From contig JAEZSL010000037.1 of assembly GCA_023443925.1 (NCBI GenBank), positions 1 to 19,160 of the forward strand: 19,160 nt of DNA, read 5' to 3'. The DNA comes from Bacillota bacterium (GTDB lineage: Bacteria; Bacillota_A; Clostridia; Lachnospirales; Lachnospiraceae). Position 1 is the stretch's first letter, and every line of letters begins with the position of its first letter. The translations under genes were made by a program, and so were the position numbers. Under the pieces are notes generated by a model, which made no database searches, had not been told where the DNA came from, and worked only from the letters and a program-made list of their open reading frames with translations. Positions 5,411 to 13,474 of the stretch are shown here, in pieces.

Positions 5411-7060
5411 ATGAGGGAATTATTATTAAAAAGAAAGGGAAAGTTTCTGCTGTACCTTTTTGCCACTTTTTTATTTATCATAGACCATTTTGTACAAATG
5501 GGGATATTTGCTCTGATTCTGGACGCCATCCAGAAAGGGGATATGAAATATTATAAAATTGTCGTAATCGTAACGATTGTGTTTATTATCTACTCACCTT
5601 TAAACTTTATCCTGTCCAGGATGCTCAGGATAAGGTATATGAGAGATACGATTCTGGATATAAGGAAGCAGGCTTTTGATAAGATAGTCAATCTGTCCTT
5701 TAAACAATTTTCACAGAAATCCAAGGAAATTTACATATCAAACTTAATCAATGATATCAATATATTTGAAAAGAAATTCTTTATCAGCCTGTTAAATTAT
5801 CTGATCAATATGGGAATGTATATATTTTCCCTGATTTTCCTGGTGCTGCTGGATTACAGACTGGCAGGGGCCATGTTTTTATTCTCTTTAATGTTATTTG
5901 CCCTGGCTCATTTATTCACAAGAAAAATGACAGACTTAGAACAGGAAGTATCAAGCAGCAACGAACAGTTTACCACGGATATGTCCAATACCTTTAACGG
6001 GATTGAAATTTTAAAACTCAATAATATCGAAGATAAATTCCTGATGAAAAGTATTGACACCATAAGCCGGACCGAGAAGAAAAAATATGCGGCCAACGTG
6101 TTTAATGATATGCAAAGGAATGTAATCCGGATTCTGGCTTTTGCGGTATCAGTAGGTGTAATGCTTTATCTGGCCTATGATTTCCAGAAAGGTATGTCAC
6201 TGGGAAAAGCCGGTCTGATTTTTCAGTTGTGTTCCTCCATCAGTAATTTTTTAATTAGTGCGTTTCCTATGCTAAATCAGATAAAAGCCTCTGTCAGTAT
6301 ATATGAAAAGATTGCAAAAAGCGAGGATTATAAGGAAAATCAGAATAAGAATACCAGAGAGTTTGTATTTGAAAACCAGATTCGGGTAGACAATATTAAT
6401 TTTAATTATGATAAAAAACCGATTTTACAAAATGCCTCATTTACTATTGAGAAAGGCAGGAAATACCTGATTAAGGGGGTAAGCGGCGCAGGCAAGTCCA
6501 CTCTCCTTAACCTCCTTGCCATGGCAAATGACGAGTATGAGGGAGGTATTGCCGTAGACGGTGTCAATTACCGGGATATCTCAGAGAAATCCTTCCATGA
6601 AAAGGTGGCTTTTATTTACCAGGATGTATTCTTATTTGAGGATACGATAAGGAATAATATTGCATTATATAAAGAGATTCCCGAGGAACAGATCGAATAT
6701 GCCGCTAAGGTCTGCGGGCTGGAATCCATTATACAGGATAAAAAGGAAGGGATTAATGAAAGGCTGACCGAAAACGGAAGAAACCTATCCGGCGGACAGC
6801 GCCAGAGAATTTCCATTGCCAGGGCTATTGCGAAAAATGCGGAGATTCTGTTTGTAGATGAAGGGACTTCCAGTTTAAACGAAGAACTGGGCAGAGAGAT
6901 TGAGAAACTGTTCTTAAAATTAAATCATACGGTAATTGCTGTCAGCCACCGGTTTTATGAAGGAGTAACCGATCAATACGATTATGTAATCGAACTGAAA
7001 AACGGTAAGGTAAACCGGTACACGGCAAAAGAATATTTTGATGAGGTAATTTCATGGTAA
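5411..7060 (+). CDS. ABC exporter half-transporter, subunit 1 (TMD-NBD)
   Basis: A 549-residue fusion of a six-helix membrane domain (about residues 10-300) and an ATPase domain (about 322-545). Walker A is Gly-Val-Ser-Gly-Ala-Gly-Lys-Ser-Thr at 356-364, the Q-loop is Tyr-Gln-Asp near 403-405, the signature Leu-Ser-Gly-Gly-Gln is at 459-463, Walker B Ile-Leu-Phe-Val-Asp-Glu at 479-484, and the switch His at 513. All catalytic residues are present. The following gene encodes a second half-transporter overlapping by 7 bases, so a heterodimeric exporter is expected. No peptidase C39 domain is fused and no precursor peptide gene is visible, so peptide export is possible but unsupported. GGAGGAG at 5392-5398 lies 12 bases before the ATG. 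Confidence 0.88.
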   Translation: MRELLLKRKGKFLLYLFATFLFIIDHFVQMGIFALILDAIQKGDMKYYKIVVIVTIVFIIYSPLNFILSRMLRIRYMRDTILDIRKQAFDKIVNLSFKQFSQKSKEIYISNLINDINIFEKKFFISLLNYLINMGMYIFSLIFLVLLDYRLAGAMFLFSLMLFALAHLFTRKMTDLEQEVSSSNEQFTTDMSNTFNGIEILKLNNIEDKFLMKSIDTISRTEKKKYAANVFNDMQRNVIRILAFAVSVGVMLYLAYDFQKGMSLGKAGLIFQLCSSISNFLISAFPMLNQIKASVSIYEKIAKSEDYKENQNKNTREFVFENQIRVDNINFNYDKKPILQNASFTIEKGRKYLIKGVSGAGKSTLLNLLAMANDEYEGGIAVDGVNYRDISEKSFHEKVAFIYQDVFLFEDTIRNNIALYKEIPEEQIEYAAKVCGLESIIQDKKEGINERLTENGRNLSGGQRQRISIARAIAKNAEILFVDEGTSSLNEELGREIEKLFLKLNHTVIAVSHRFYEGVTDQYDYVIELKNGKVNRYTAKEYFDEVISW

Positions 7061-8670
7061 AAAAATTAGTGCAGGTGCTTCCATATTTAATAATGGCCTT
7101 AGCCATTACAATTGTAACTTCCGTTCTGGACGGCTATGTAACCAGGCGGATGATGTCCACCCTGGATTATGCCCTAAAAGGAGAGGTGGAAACCATAAAG
7201 CAGCTGGCACCGTCCTTATTGATTATGGCTTCTGCTTTAGTTCCTCTTGGAATCCTGACAGCTCTTACAGGTAATTTATTTAAAAATAGAGCGAATATCC
7301 AGTTGAAAAAAAACTATATATCCAGAGTCTTTCATAAAAATATCGCAGAGTTCCAGAAAGAAAATAACGCTAAGTATTTATCCAGTATGACCAATGATTT
7401 TGATACCTTAGAGACCAATCTTATTGGCGGAATATACACTGTGGGGAGCGGAATCGTTAATTTTATGGTAGGAATCTGGCTGTTGTCCACCGTTAATAAT
7501 ATGATGATCCTGCTGGCTTTCGCCGTTATTGGGATAAATCTTTCAATCTCCCTGCTTACAGCAAAGCCCATAAACCAGTCCTACAAGGAGCGAAGTGATA
7601 TGTTTGACGGGTATACCGCCTACATTAAGGAAGTACTGTCAGCTTTTCATATAGTAAAAAATTATAATCTGCAGGATAAGGTAACCAAGGATTATTACAA
7701 AAAAAGCGATGAGATTCAGCATAAAGGATTCTTAATTGAAAGAATGGTAACTTTTATAAACAGCACGGAATTTTTTTTCATGAACGGTTCCATATATGGC
7801 ATTATCTGTGTTATCGGTTACTTTGCCGTACAGGGTAAGATAACACCGGGCGGTGTGTTATTAGTGGTGGAAGGTATTCAGCGTATGACCTGGCCCTTAT
7901 TTGAGATCAGCGAATGTCTCCCCAAGTTATTCACCTCCCGCAGTCTCATCAAGAAAATGGAAGATACGCTTAAGAATTCCGATACCTATGTGGAGACAGT
8001 GGAATTAAAAGAATTTAAGGAAAGCATCGAATTTAGTGAGGTGGCTTTTCATTATGACGATGATGAGAGAATGATCTTATCGGATATTAATCTGGATTTT
8101 AAAAAGAACGGTAAATACTTAATCGTTGGTCCCAGCGGGGGCGGTAAGTCAACTCTATTAAAATTATTCCGCAAATATTTCAGCCCGGTGAACGGGTATA
8201 TTACCATAGACGGCCATAATATCAGGGATGTGAAAAGAGAAGCGTACTTTTCCCTGGTTGCCAATATAGAACAGCAGGTTTTCCTGTTTGAAGACAGTAT
8301 CAAGAATAATATTACTTTGTATAAGGAATATTCCCCGGAGGAAATCAACGCTGCCGTAGAGGCGGCCGGGCTGATGGATTTTATCAGCCACCAGTCAGCC
8401 GGCCTGGACTTTATTATATATGATAACGGCAGGAATATATCCGGAGGGGAAAGAAGCCGGATCGTTATAGCCCGGGCATTGTTACATAAGGCAAGTATCC
8501 TGTTTATGGATGAAGCATTTGCGTCTCTGGATATGGAGCGGGCCAGAGAAATTGAAAAGACCATCCTTAACCTTAAGAATATTACTGTTATTAATGTCAG
8601 CCATGTTATTTTTAAAGATACAAAGCCTTTGTATGACCGGGTAATTACCGTTAAGAAGACGGCGTATTAA
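7054..8670 (+). CDS. ABC exporter half-transporter, subunit 2 (TMD-NBD)
   Basis: A 538-residue protein with a membrane domain (about 5-300) and an ATPase domain (about 325-535). Walker A Gly-Pro-Ser-Gly-Gly-Gly-Lys-Ser-Thr is at 359-367, the signature Ile-Ser-Gly-Gly-Glu at 472-476, Walker B Ile-Leu-Phe-Met-Asp-Glu at 482-487 with the D-loop Ala-Ser-Leu-Asp, and the switch His at 517. The Q-loop region reads Ile-Glu-Gln-Gln-Val-Phe. The start codon overlaps the end of subunit 1, and GAGGT precedes it inside that gene, so the two are translationally coupled. The 3' end overlaps the convergent flavoprotein gene by 20 bases. Both subunits look ATPase-competent; the substrate is unknown. Confidence 0.88.
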   Translation: MVKKLVQVLPYLIMALAITIVTSVLDGYVTRRMMSTLDYALKGEVETIKQLAPSLLIMASALVPLGILTALTGNLFKNRANIQLKKNYISRVFHKNIAEFQKENNAKYLSSMTNDFDTLETNLIGGIYTVGSGIVNFMVGIWLLSTVNNMMILLAFAVIGINLSISLLTAKPINQSYKERSDMFDGYTAYIKEVLSAFHIVKNYNLQDKVTKDYYKKSDEIQHKGFLIERMVTFINSTEFFFMNGSIYGIICVIGYFAVQGKITPGGVLLVVEGIQRMTWPLFEISECLPKLFTSRSLIKKMEDTLKNSDTYVETVELKEFKESIEFSEVAFHYDDDERMILSDINLDFKKNGKYLIVGPSGGGKSTLLKLFRKYFSPVNGYITIDGHNIRDVKREAYFSLVANIEQQVFLFEDSIKNNITLYKEYSPEEINAAVEAAGLMDFISHQSAGLDFIIYDNGRNISGGERSRIVIARALLHKASILFMDEAFASLDMERAREIEKTILNLKNITVINVSHVIFKDTKPLYDRVITVKKTAY

Positions 8671-10618
8671 GGTGCTCCGTCCTTTGCCGGTACTTAGCCC
8701 ATACGTTCTCAAACCAGTTATCCGGACTAGGCATTTCACGAGGAGGTATATATTCGGAAGTATAATTCCTACCGTTCATACAGGTTCTTAATATCTTATG
8801 AGAATCCTTAGCAACACCGGGCCGGCAGGTGAAATCCGGGCCGGTAGCCGGCTGTTCACCTGCTTTTTCTATTACCAGTGCACAGCCGGCTGTGCCTGAG
8901 TCTTTTGCTGCTTTTTTCATAGCGGAAAGTATGGCAAGCTGTGTCATAAAGATATCTCTGGTCTTTAGCAGTTCCGGAAGTTCACCGGGTAAAGGGGTAC
9001 TTTCAAAAAGGCTTTCTAATGCTTCTTTCAGCTCCTGTTCCAGTGCAGCAAACTTTTTATAATCCCGGATATGTGCTGCATGTAAACTCATCTTTTTCTG
9101 CATTTCCATTCTTTTATCCATAATAATAGAAAATGGTGCTTTAGCTTTGGTGGCGGAACCGGTCAGCTGCTTAAGCAGTGTTTTCATCTCCTGTATGGCC
9201 TTGTCTTTAAACTCCTCTGTGATAGCAGGAGCAGGAGAGGTGGTATAAGCAATATGCTGGGCTGCCCGCATGGAACCCACCTGACCGGAATTTAAGGCGC
9301 TGCCTCCCGGACGCTGGGGTCCAAAGGTGCCCGCTGCTTCTCCGGCGGCATATAAGCCCTGAATGCTGGTCTCCCAGTTGCAGTCCACTTCCAGTCCCCC
9401 GTTGTTATGCTGCGCACAAACGGCTATTTCCAGGGGTTCTTTATATAAATCGATACCCTGGCTTTTATACAGTGCAATGGCCTGGGGATTCATTCTTTCC
9501 AGACGTTTAATAGGAGTAGGTTCCAAGGCACCGGAAGACTTAAGATAATGAAAGGTTTCCGGCTCCAGTCTGTTAAAACCGTCTTTTAAACAGGCGGGAT
9601 CCTGGCAAAAGTCCAAATAGACACGGTGCCCCAGATTATGAATTTCATGGTGGACCAACAGGTCAATGCGGGAAGAGGCATGTATTTTTGCAGCATGAAA
9701 AGGCCATTGATAGCCTTTTAAGAACACCATATCAAGGGCTTTATAGGGATTCTCAAAATAATCCGGAAGGAATTCCCGTTCCTTGCCATTTTTGTCTACG
9801 GAAATATATCTGGGCAGAACCTGCTGATAGGTACCCGATACATTCCAGCGGAATTTGGTGGAAGCCAGGCCATACTGCCACTGGTCCAGATTGGACGCGG
9901 CGGCGCCTGCCTCCAGTGCCATCCCGGTCATACCGGTCTGGCTTACGGGGTAAACTGAATCAAAATAACAGCCGGCCGGTCCGCCGGTGGCAAGAATGAC
10001 CTGTCTGGCTCTAATTATGGTGAGGCCCATGGAAGGAGCGTCCAGGTTGTTTTTATTCAGACAGAGGAGGCCTTCTATATGATTGTTACATACCAGCAGC
10101 TTAAAGACCATATAACCGTCTAAAATGCAGAGTCCCTTTTTCTTCACCGAAGCTTCCAGACACTGGGTCATATATCGGCTGGTCAGGGGGCCGGCACTGG
10201 TTGCTCTCTGCCTGGGATCATGATCAGTTTTATAACCGACATATTCCCCGTATTCATTGGTGGGGAAGGGGACTCCCAGGTTAGCCAGTTTAATAAAACA
10301 GCGGATGGAATTGGCGGCTTCCGCCAGTGCGGTATCGCCGTTGACGCGGCCGCCTTCCGTCAGATCCAGGGCCATTTGCCGGACACTGTCGACGCCGTCG
10401 GACGCCAGGGATAATTTATAATAGGTCTGTTTGTCACTGCCGGCATTCCGGCTGGTACCCATATTAACTCCCTCGGTAAGCAGAGCGATATCCCTGCGGC
10501 CCAGATCATACAGCCAGTCCGCCGCATTAAAGCCGGCACTTCCACTGCCGATTACCGCGGTGTCGAGAGCTAGAACGGGGACCTGGATACCGTTAATCTG
10601 AAAGGTTGTATTTTCCAT
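8651..10618 (-). CDS. FAD-dependent oxidoreductase, fumarate reductase/AprA-type flavoprotein
   Basis: A 655-residue protein. Gly-Ser-Gly-Ser-Ala-Gly at 24-29 starts the FAD Rossmann fold, and Ala-Thr-Gly-Gly-Pro-Ala-Gly near 210-216 and Gly-Leu-Tyr-Ala-Ala-Gly-Glu-Ala-Ala-Gly at 421-430 are further FAD-contact blocks. His404 in Gln-His-Asn-Asn-Gly-Gly and Arg436 in Gln-Arg-Pro-Gly-Gly-Ser match the places of substrate-binding His and Arg in fumarate reductases. A helical C-terminal domain follows (about 470-650). No signal peptide or heme motif is present, so it is cytoplasmic and needs a separate electron partner. AGGAGGT at 10627-10633 supports the ATG. It follows the SDR gene by 70 bases and probably shares its operon. 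The family call is firm, and the substrate is not determined. Confidence 0.82.
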   Translation of the reverse strand: MENTTFQINGIQVPVLALDTAVIGSGSAGFNAADWLYDLGRRDIALLTEGVNMGTSRNAGSDKQTYYKLSLASDGVDSVRQMALDLTEGGRVNGDTALAEAANSIRCFIKLANLGVPFPTNEYGEYVGYKTDHDPRQRATSAGPLTSRYMTQCLEASVKKKGLCILDGYMVFKLLVCNNHIEGLLCLNKNNLDAPSMGLTIIRARQVILATGGPAGCYFDSVYPVSQTGMTGMALEAGAAASNLDQWQYGLASTKFRWNVSGTYQQVLPRYISVDKNGKEREFLPDYFENPYKALDMVFLKGYQWPFHAAKIHASSRIDLLVHHEIHNLGHRVYLDFCQDPACLKDGFNRLEPETFHYLKSSGALEPTPIKRLERMNPQAIALYKSQGIDLYKEPLEIAVCAQHNNGGLEVDCNWETSIQGLYAAGEAAGTFGPQRPGGSALNSGQVGSMRAAQHIAYTTSPAPAITEEFKDKAIQEMKTLLKQLTGSATKAKAPFSIIMDKRMEMQKKMSLHAAHIRDYKKFAALEQELKEALESLFESTPLPGELPELLKTRDIFMTQLAILSAMKKAAKDSGTAGCALVIEKAGEQPATGPDFTCRPGVAKDSHKILRTCMNGRNYTSEYIPPREMPSPDNWFENVWAKYRQRTEHLNTPSS

Positions 10619-10688
10619 ATAAAAACCTCCTGGTGTTATTCTGAATGTTCTTTTGAGGCATTAAACTGAGTGCTTTGGTGATGTTTAA

Positions 10689-11465
10689 TTACAATCTGCG
10701 GATATGGAAACCGCCGTCGGCGTTGATAATCTGTCCCGTTGCGAAATCCAGCAAACCGCTTTCCAGTGAAAGAACGCAGTCGGCAACATCTTTTGGTGTA
10801 CCAAACCGGCGTATGGGGGTAATACCATCCTCAATAAGCTTTTCATATTTACTTTTAACTCCGGCGGTCATATCCGTCATAATAATTCCCGGACGAATCT
10901 CAAACACCGGAATGCCAAATTCAGCCAGTCTGTCTGCAAACAGGGAGGTTACCATGGAAACACCTGCCTTGCTGATACAATATTCTCCACGGTTTGTTGA
11001 AGACGTATAAGAGGAGATGGAGGCGACATTAATGATCCGGGGAGTATAATTGTCCAGTCCCAGGTTTTTGAAATCAATCATGGCATTGGCGGCACTCTGG
11101 CACATAAAAAAGGTTCCCTTTAAATTGGTATCCAGGACAAAGTCGTAATTCTCTTCTGTGGTTTCCAGTATATCCAAGCGTTTTTTCGGTGCGGTGCCTG
11201 CATTATTTACAAGGAGATCCAGGCGGCCGTATCGTTCTTTAATCGTAGTAAAAAAATTTAGCCGGTCATTTGAGCTGCTGATATCACATTTTATATAGCA
11301 GACATCAACGCCGGAGGACTTAAGCCCGGCGATTAACCCTTCCGTTTCCTGTTCCTCTGTTACACCTGTCATAAGAACCCGGTATCCTAATTTAGCTAGT
11401 TCCTCTGCAACCGCCAGCCCGATTCCCCGGCGGGAACCGGTAACGGCTGCTACTTTCTGTTCCAT
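10689..11465 (-). CDS. Short-chain dehydrogenase/reductase (FabG-like SDR)
   Basis: A 258-residue classical SDR. The cofactor loop Thr-Gly-Ser-Arg-Arg-Gly-Ile-Gly is at 9-16, Asn-Asn-Ala-Gly at 87-90, the catalytic Ser at about 149-152, and Tyr162-x3-Lys166. The Arg-Arg pair in the Gly-rich loop hints at NADP(H) preference. It should interconvert a hydroxyl and a keto group; annotation as 3-oxoacyl-ACP reductase would be a generic default. The ATG at 11465 follows AAAGGAG at 11473-11479. It sits between an OYE-type reductase and a fumarate-reductase-type flavoprotein, which points to a small dedicated redox pathway rather than fatty acid synthesis. Confidence 0.87.
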   Translation of the reverse strand: MEQKVAAVTGSRRGIGLAVAEELAKLGYRVLMTGVTEEQETEGLIAGLKSSGVDVCYIKCDISSSNDRLNFFTTIKERYGRLDLLVNNAGTAPKKRLDILETTEENYDFVLDTNLKGTFFMCQSAANAMIDFKNLGLDNYTPRIINVASISSYTSSTNRGEYCISKAGVSMVTSLFADRLAEFGIPVFEIRPGIIMTDMTAGVKSKYEKLIEDGITPIRRFGTPKDVADCVLSLESGLLDFATGQIINADGGFHIRRL

Positions 11466-11508
11466 AAAAATCTCCTTTCAACTTAACTTTTTTCAATAAT
11501 AGCAAAAT

Positions 11509-11537
11509 ATTACAGTGTTATAGTATTGACCAAACAA
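11509..11537 (-). promoter_or_regulatory. Candidate promoter for the SDR-flavoprotein pair
   Basis: Leftward, TTGTTT (11532-11537) and TGTAAT (11509-11514) are spaced by 17 bases, about 45 bases before the SDR start. The 225-base gap after the OYE gene leaves room for independent initiation. Confidence 0.35.
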
Positions 11538-11596
11538 ATAAACTGGTTATTAGCATATGCTGCTCTCTGTACAAGCTTCAGCTTTGAAATTGTATT

Positions 11597-11650
11597 AACT
11601 GCAGGACGCATAACTATAGAATAAAACTATAGGACATAACTACAGGACAT
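11597..11650. repeat. Four-copy tandem repeat of a ~13-bp unit
   Basis: Units AACTGCAGGACGCAT, AACTATAGAATAA, AACTATAGGACAT and AACTACAGGACAT run head to tail at 11597-11611, 11612-11624, 11625-11637 and 11638-11650. They lie 40 bases after the OYE stop and about 60 bases upstream of the candidate SDR -35 box. They could be regulator-binding iterons or slippage debris. Confidence 0.6.
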
Positions 11651-11690
11651 ATATATAGCAATGGTGTTACGTAAGTACCGAATGTTTGTA

Positions 11691-13016
11691 TTATTTAGCA
11701 AGAATTTGTCTGTAATAGGGTTGATAAATTTCAGCATCACGGATTACACAGCCGGCAACGCTTCCTGCCCGCATCAGTTCGGAACATTTACCGCAGGCAA
11801 TACAGCATTTACCGGTTTTCAGTGTACCGGTATGCAGAAGGTCATTTGCGAATTCCGGATAGGCAAAAGCCTCTCTTCCAAAACCCGCCATATCGGCCAA
11901 ATCGTTTTCAAGCATACCGGCTGCCAGATTAACGGAATACTGCCGCAGATAGGAGAGACCGGAAGTAATGACGGTAAGTCCGGGAACAGACTGTTTTACC
12001 TGACCCACACAGCTGCACATTCTGGCCACACCCTCCAGAGGATGTTCTTCCGGTATATAAGGCCCGGAATCGTAAGGACGGTTCACATGGGGATTAAAGT
12101 AGGGGTTTCCTATGGTAAAGTTAAGGAGCTGTATATCCGATTCCTGATAAAGGAGTTTAACCAGCCTTGCGGGTTCGGTCATGTCAGGAGCCAGCCCGGT
12201 GCCTTCTGAAACTCCGAACCCCCAGGGGTACGCCAGTCCGTCGTACAGGTTCATTCGGGAGGTGGTAATAAAATCAGAAGGAACCGCTGATTTTACGGCT
12301 GCTATGGCTTCTCTTAAAAGCCGGGTACGGTTCATAAAGCTGCCGCCGTATAAGCCTGGCCTTTCATAGGCGGAAAGCAATTCGGATAACAGATACCGGT
12401 GGCAGGCTTTAATATCCACGCCGTCAAACCCTGCTTTTAAAGCAAGTCTTGCAGTTGCGGCATATTTTTCCGTTAATCTTTTCAGGTAATCATCGCTTAC
12501 AATACTAGAATCCGTAAGGGGCTGTTTTTCTTCCAGCACCGGATTGCGGTATGCGATTAACGGTGCCGGGAGACCGGCGGGTTTTGAATATCTTCCGGAA
12601 TGGGTTGCCTGCATAATCAGGACGGGTTCAAAACCATTTGCTTTAAAGGAAGTTTCATGGATATCTTCTACCATGGCTTTGAAAGTATCCAGGTTTTTTT
12701 CCGTCAGCAGCAGCTGTCTTTTGTTCGCTCTTCCTTCGGGAACAATGGCAACAGCCTCCACCCAGATAAGGCCTGCGCCACTTTGAGCAAAACGTTTATA
12801 ACGGCGCAGGGTAAGGATATCGGGACTGCCCTCCGCTGTGCCGTCGCAGCCCTCCATGGGCTGTATTGCCAGCCGGTTATGTACTTTGTGGCCATTGATA
12901 TCAAGGGGCTGCTTTAAGGATTCCGTATGAGTGGAAAGCGGAAGTTCAATCTGTAATTCTTCTGCCTTTTCTCTTACGGCTTCCAGGGATGCATAATGAA
13001 ATTTTTCATGCTGCAT
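11691..13016 (-). CDS. NADH:flavin oxidoreductase (OYE family) with C-terminal Fe-S motif
   Basis: A 441-residue protein: an FMN-binding TIM barrel (about 35-390) ending in a Cys cluster, Cys405-x2-Cys408-x2-Cys411-x11-Cys423. That motif matches the [4Fe-4S] site linking the barrel to the FAD/NAD(P)H domains in 2,4-dienoyl-CoA reductase, trimethylamine dehydrogenase and BaiCD/BaiH. Here the chain stops about 18 residues later, so those reductase domains are missing and electrons must come from another protein. The usual His-x2-His active-site pair reads Lys203-Ala-Cys-His206, an unusual replacement. Expected chemistry is ene-reduction of an activated double bond, or the reverse. AAGGTGG at 13023-13029 precedes the ATG. 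It heads the leftward gene set and shares a control region with the IolE-like gene. Confidence 0.82.
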   Translation of the reverse strand: MQHEKFHYASLEAVREKAEELQIELPLSTHTESLKQPLDINGHKVHNRLAIQPMEGCDGTAEGSPDILTLRRYKRFAQSGAGLIWVEAVAIVPEGRANKRQLLLTEKNLDTFKAMVEDIHETSFKANGFEPVLIMQATHSGRYSKPAGLPAPLIAYRNPVLEEKQPLTDSSIVSDDYLKRLTEKYAATARLALKAGFDGVDIKACHRYLLSELLSAYERPGLYGGSFMNRTRLLREAIAAVKSAVPSDFITTSRMNLYDGLAYPWGFGVSEGTGLAPDMTEPARLVKLLYQESDIQLLNFTIGNPYFNPHVNRPYDSGPYIPEEHPLEGVARMCSCVGQVKQSVPGLTVITSGLSYLRQYSVNLAAGMLENDLADMAGFGREAFAYPEFANDLLHTGTLKTGKCCIACGKCSELMRAGSVAGCVIRDAEIYQPYYRQILAK

Positions 13017-13141
13017 AAATCCACCTTCTTTCCAGTTTCTTTTCTTTTTTAATGTTGATTCTTATCTCAGTATGGAATTGCCAGTCGGAACTACCGCCTG
13101 TTTCTGAGAAAAAATAAATAAACTATAAAGCTAATAGCAAC

Positions 13142-13208
13142 AGGCAATTGCATGGTATATTCGGAAAATTGCCTTAATTTATTATAACCTGTAGTGACTT
13201 GTTAAACA
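13142..13208 (-). promoter_or_regulatory. Candidate OYE promoter with palindrome at its start site
   Basis: Leftward, TGTTTA (13203-13208) and a perfect TATAAT (13181-13186) are 16 bases apart. Immediately downstream, AGGCAATT (13142-13149) is mirrored by AATTGCCT (13167-13174), which would cover about +1 to +35. A third AATTGCC half-site lies at 13076-13082. The positions suit a repressor operator or a 5' mRNA hairpin. Confidence 0.4.
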
Positions 13209-13474
13209 GCAGGATTTTCTGCCCAAAAACATGCGCTTTTTGCGGAGGAAGGTAATTTTATTTTTAAATAAAGAGTGTTTGTGCTAAAATTGAAGCTAAT
13301 TGCAGCGTTTATAGAGAGATGAATAAGGCGGTGATAATTTGTAGCAAGATTCAGATATACATTTTATTTATTTAGAAGTTAGAGGCTTGTAAAAAATATA
13401 GTGTTTGAGGGAAAGGCAGCCTCAAGAGAGAGGCAGTATCCCGGGATAAATTGGGATATTAGGTGGATGTAAAT
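13209..13474 (+). promoter_or_regulatory. Upstream region and structured leader of the IolE-like gene
   Basis: No convincing coding frame is present. Near the gene, GCCTC (13419-13423) pairs with GAGGC (13430-13434), and TATCCC (13437-13442) can pair with either of two GGGATA copies (13443-13448 or 13453-13458), the second lying right before the AGGTGG ribosome binding site at 13461-13466. I could not settle on one sigma-A promoter for this strand. Low-quality candidates are scattered through the AT-rich stretch. Confidence 0.35.

Noticed and set aside
8052..8564. 170-codon frame antisense to ABC subunit 2
   Set aside because: It lies entirely within conserved ATPase motifs on the other strand and has no RBS or family likeness; it is a shadow frame.
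5411..8670. Bacteriocin/lantibiotic biosynthesis locus
   Set aside because: No precursor peptide, modification enzyme, C39 peptidase or immunity gene is visible around the exporter pair.
9688..9999. 103-codon plus-strand frame opposite the flavoprotein gene
   Set aside because: Antisense shadow of a conserved flavoprotein with no independent support.
11661..12209. 182-codon plus-strand frame opposite the OYE gene
   Set aside because: The opposing frame encodes the conserved OYE C-terminal part and Cys cluster; the plus frame has no RBS and no domain.
8651..13016. A bile acid 7-dehydroxylation (bai) operon
   Set aside because: The OYE, SDR and flavoprotein types are similar, but no CoA ligase, CoA transferase or BaiE-like dehydratase is present, and the OYE protein lacks the usual attached reductase domains.
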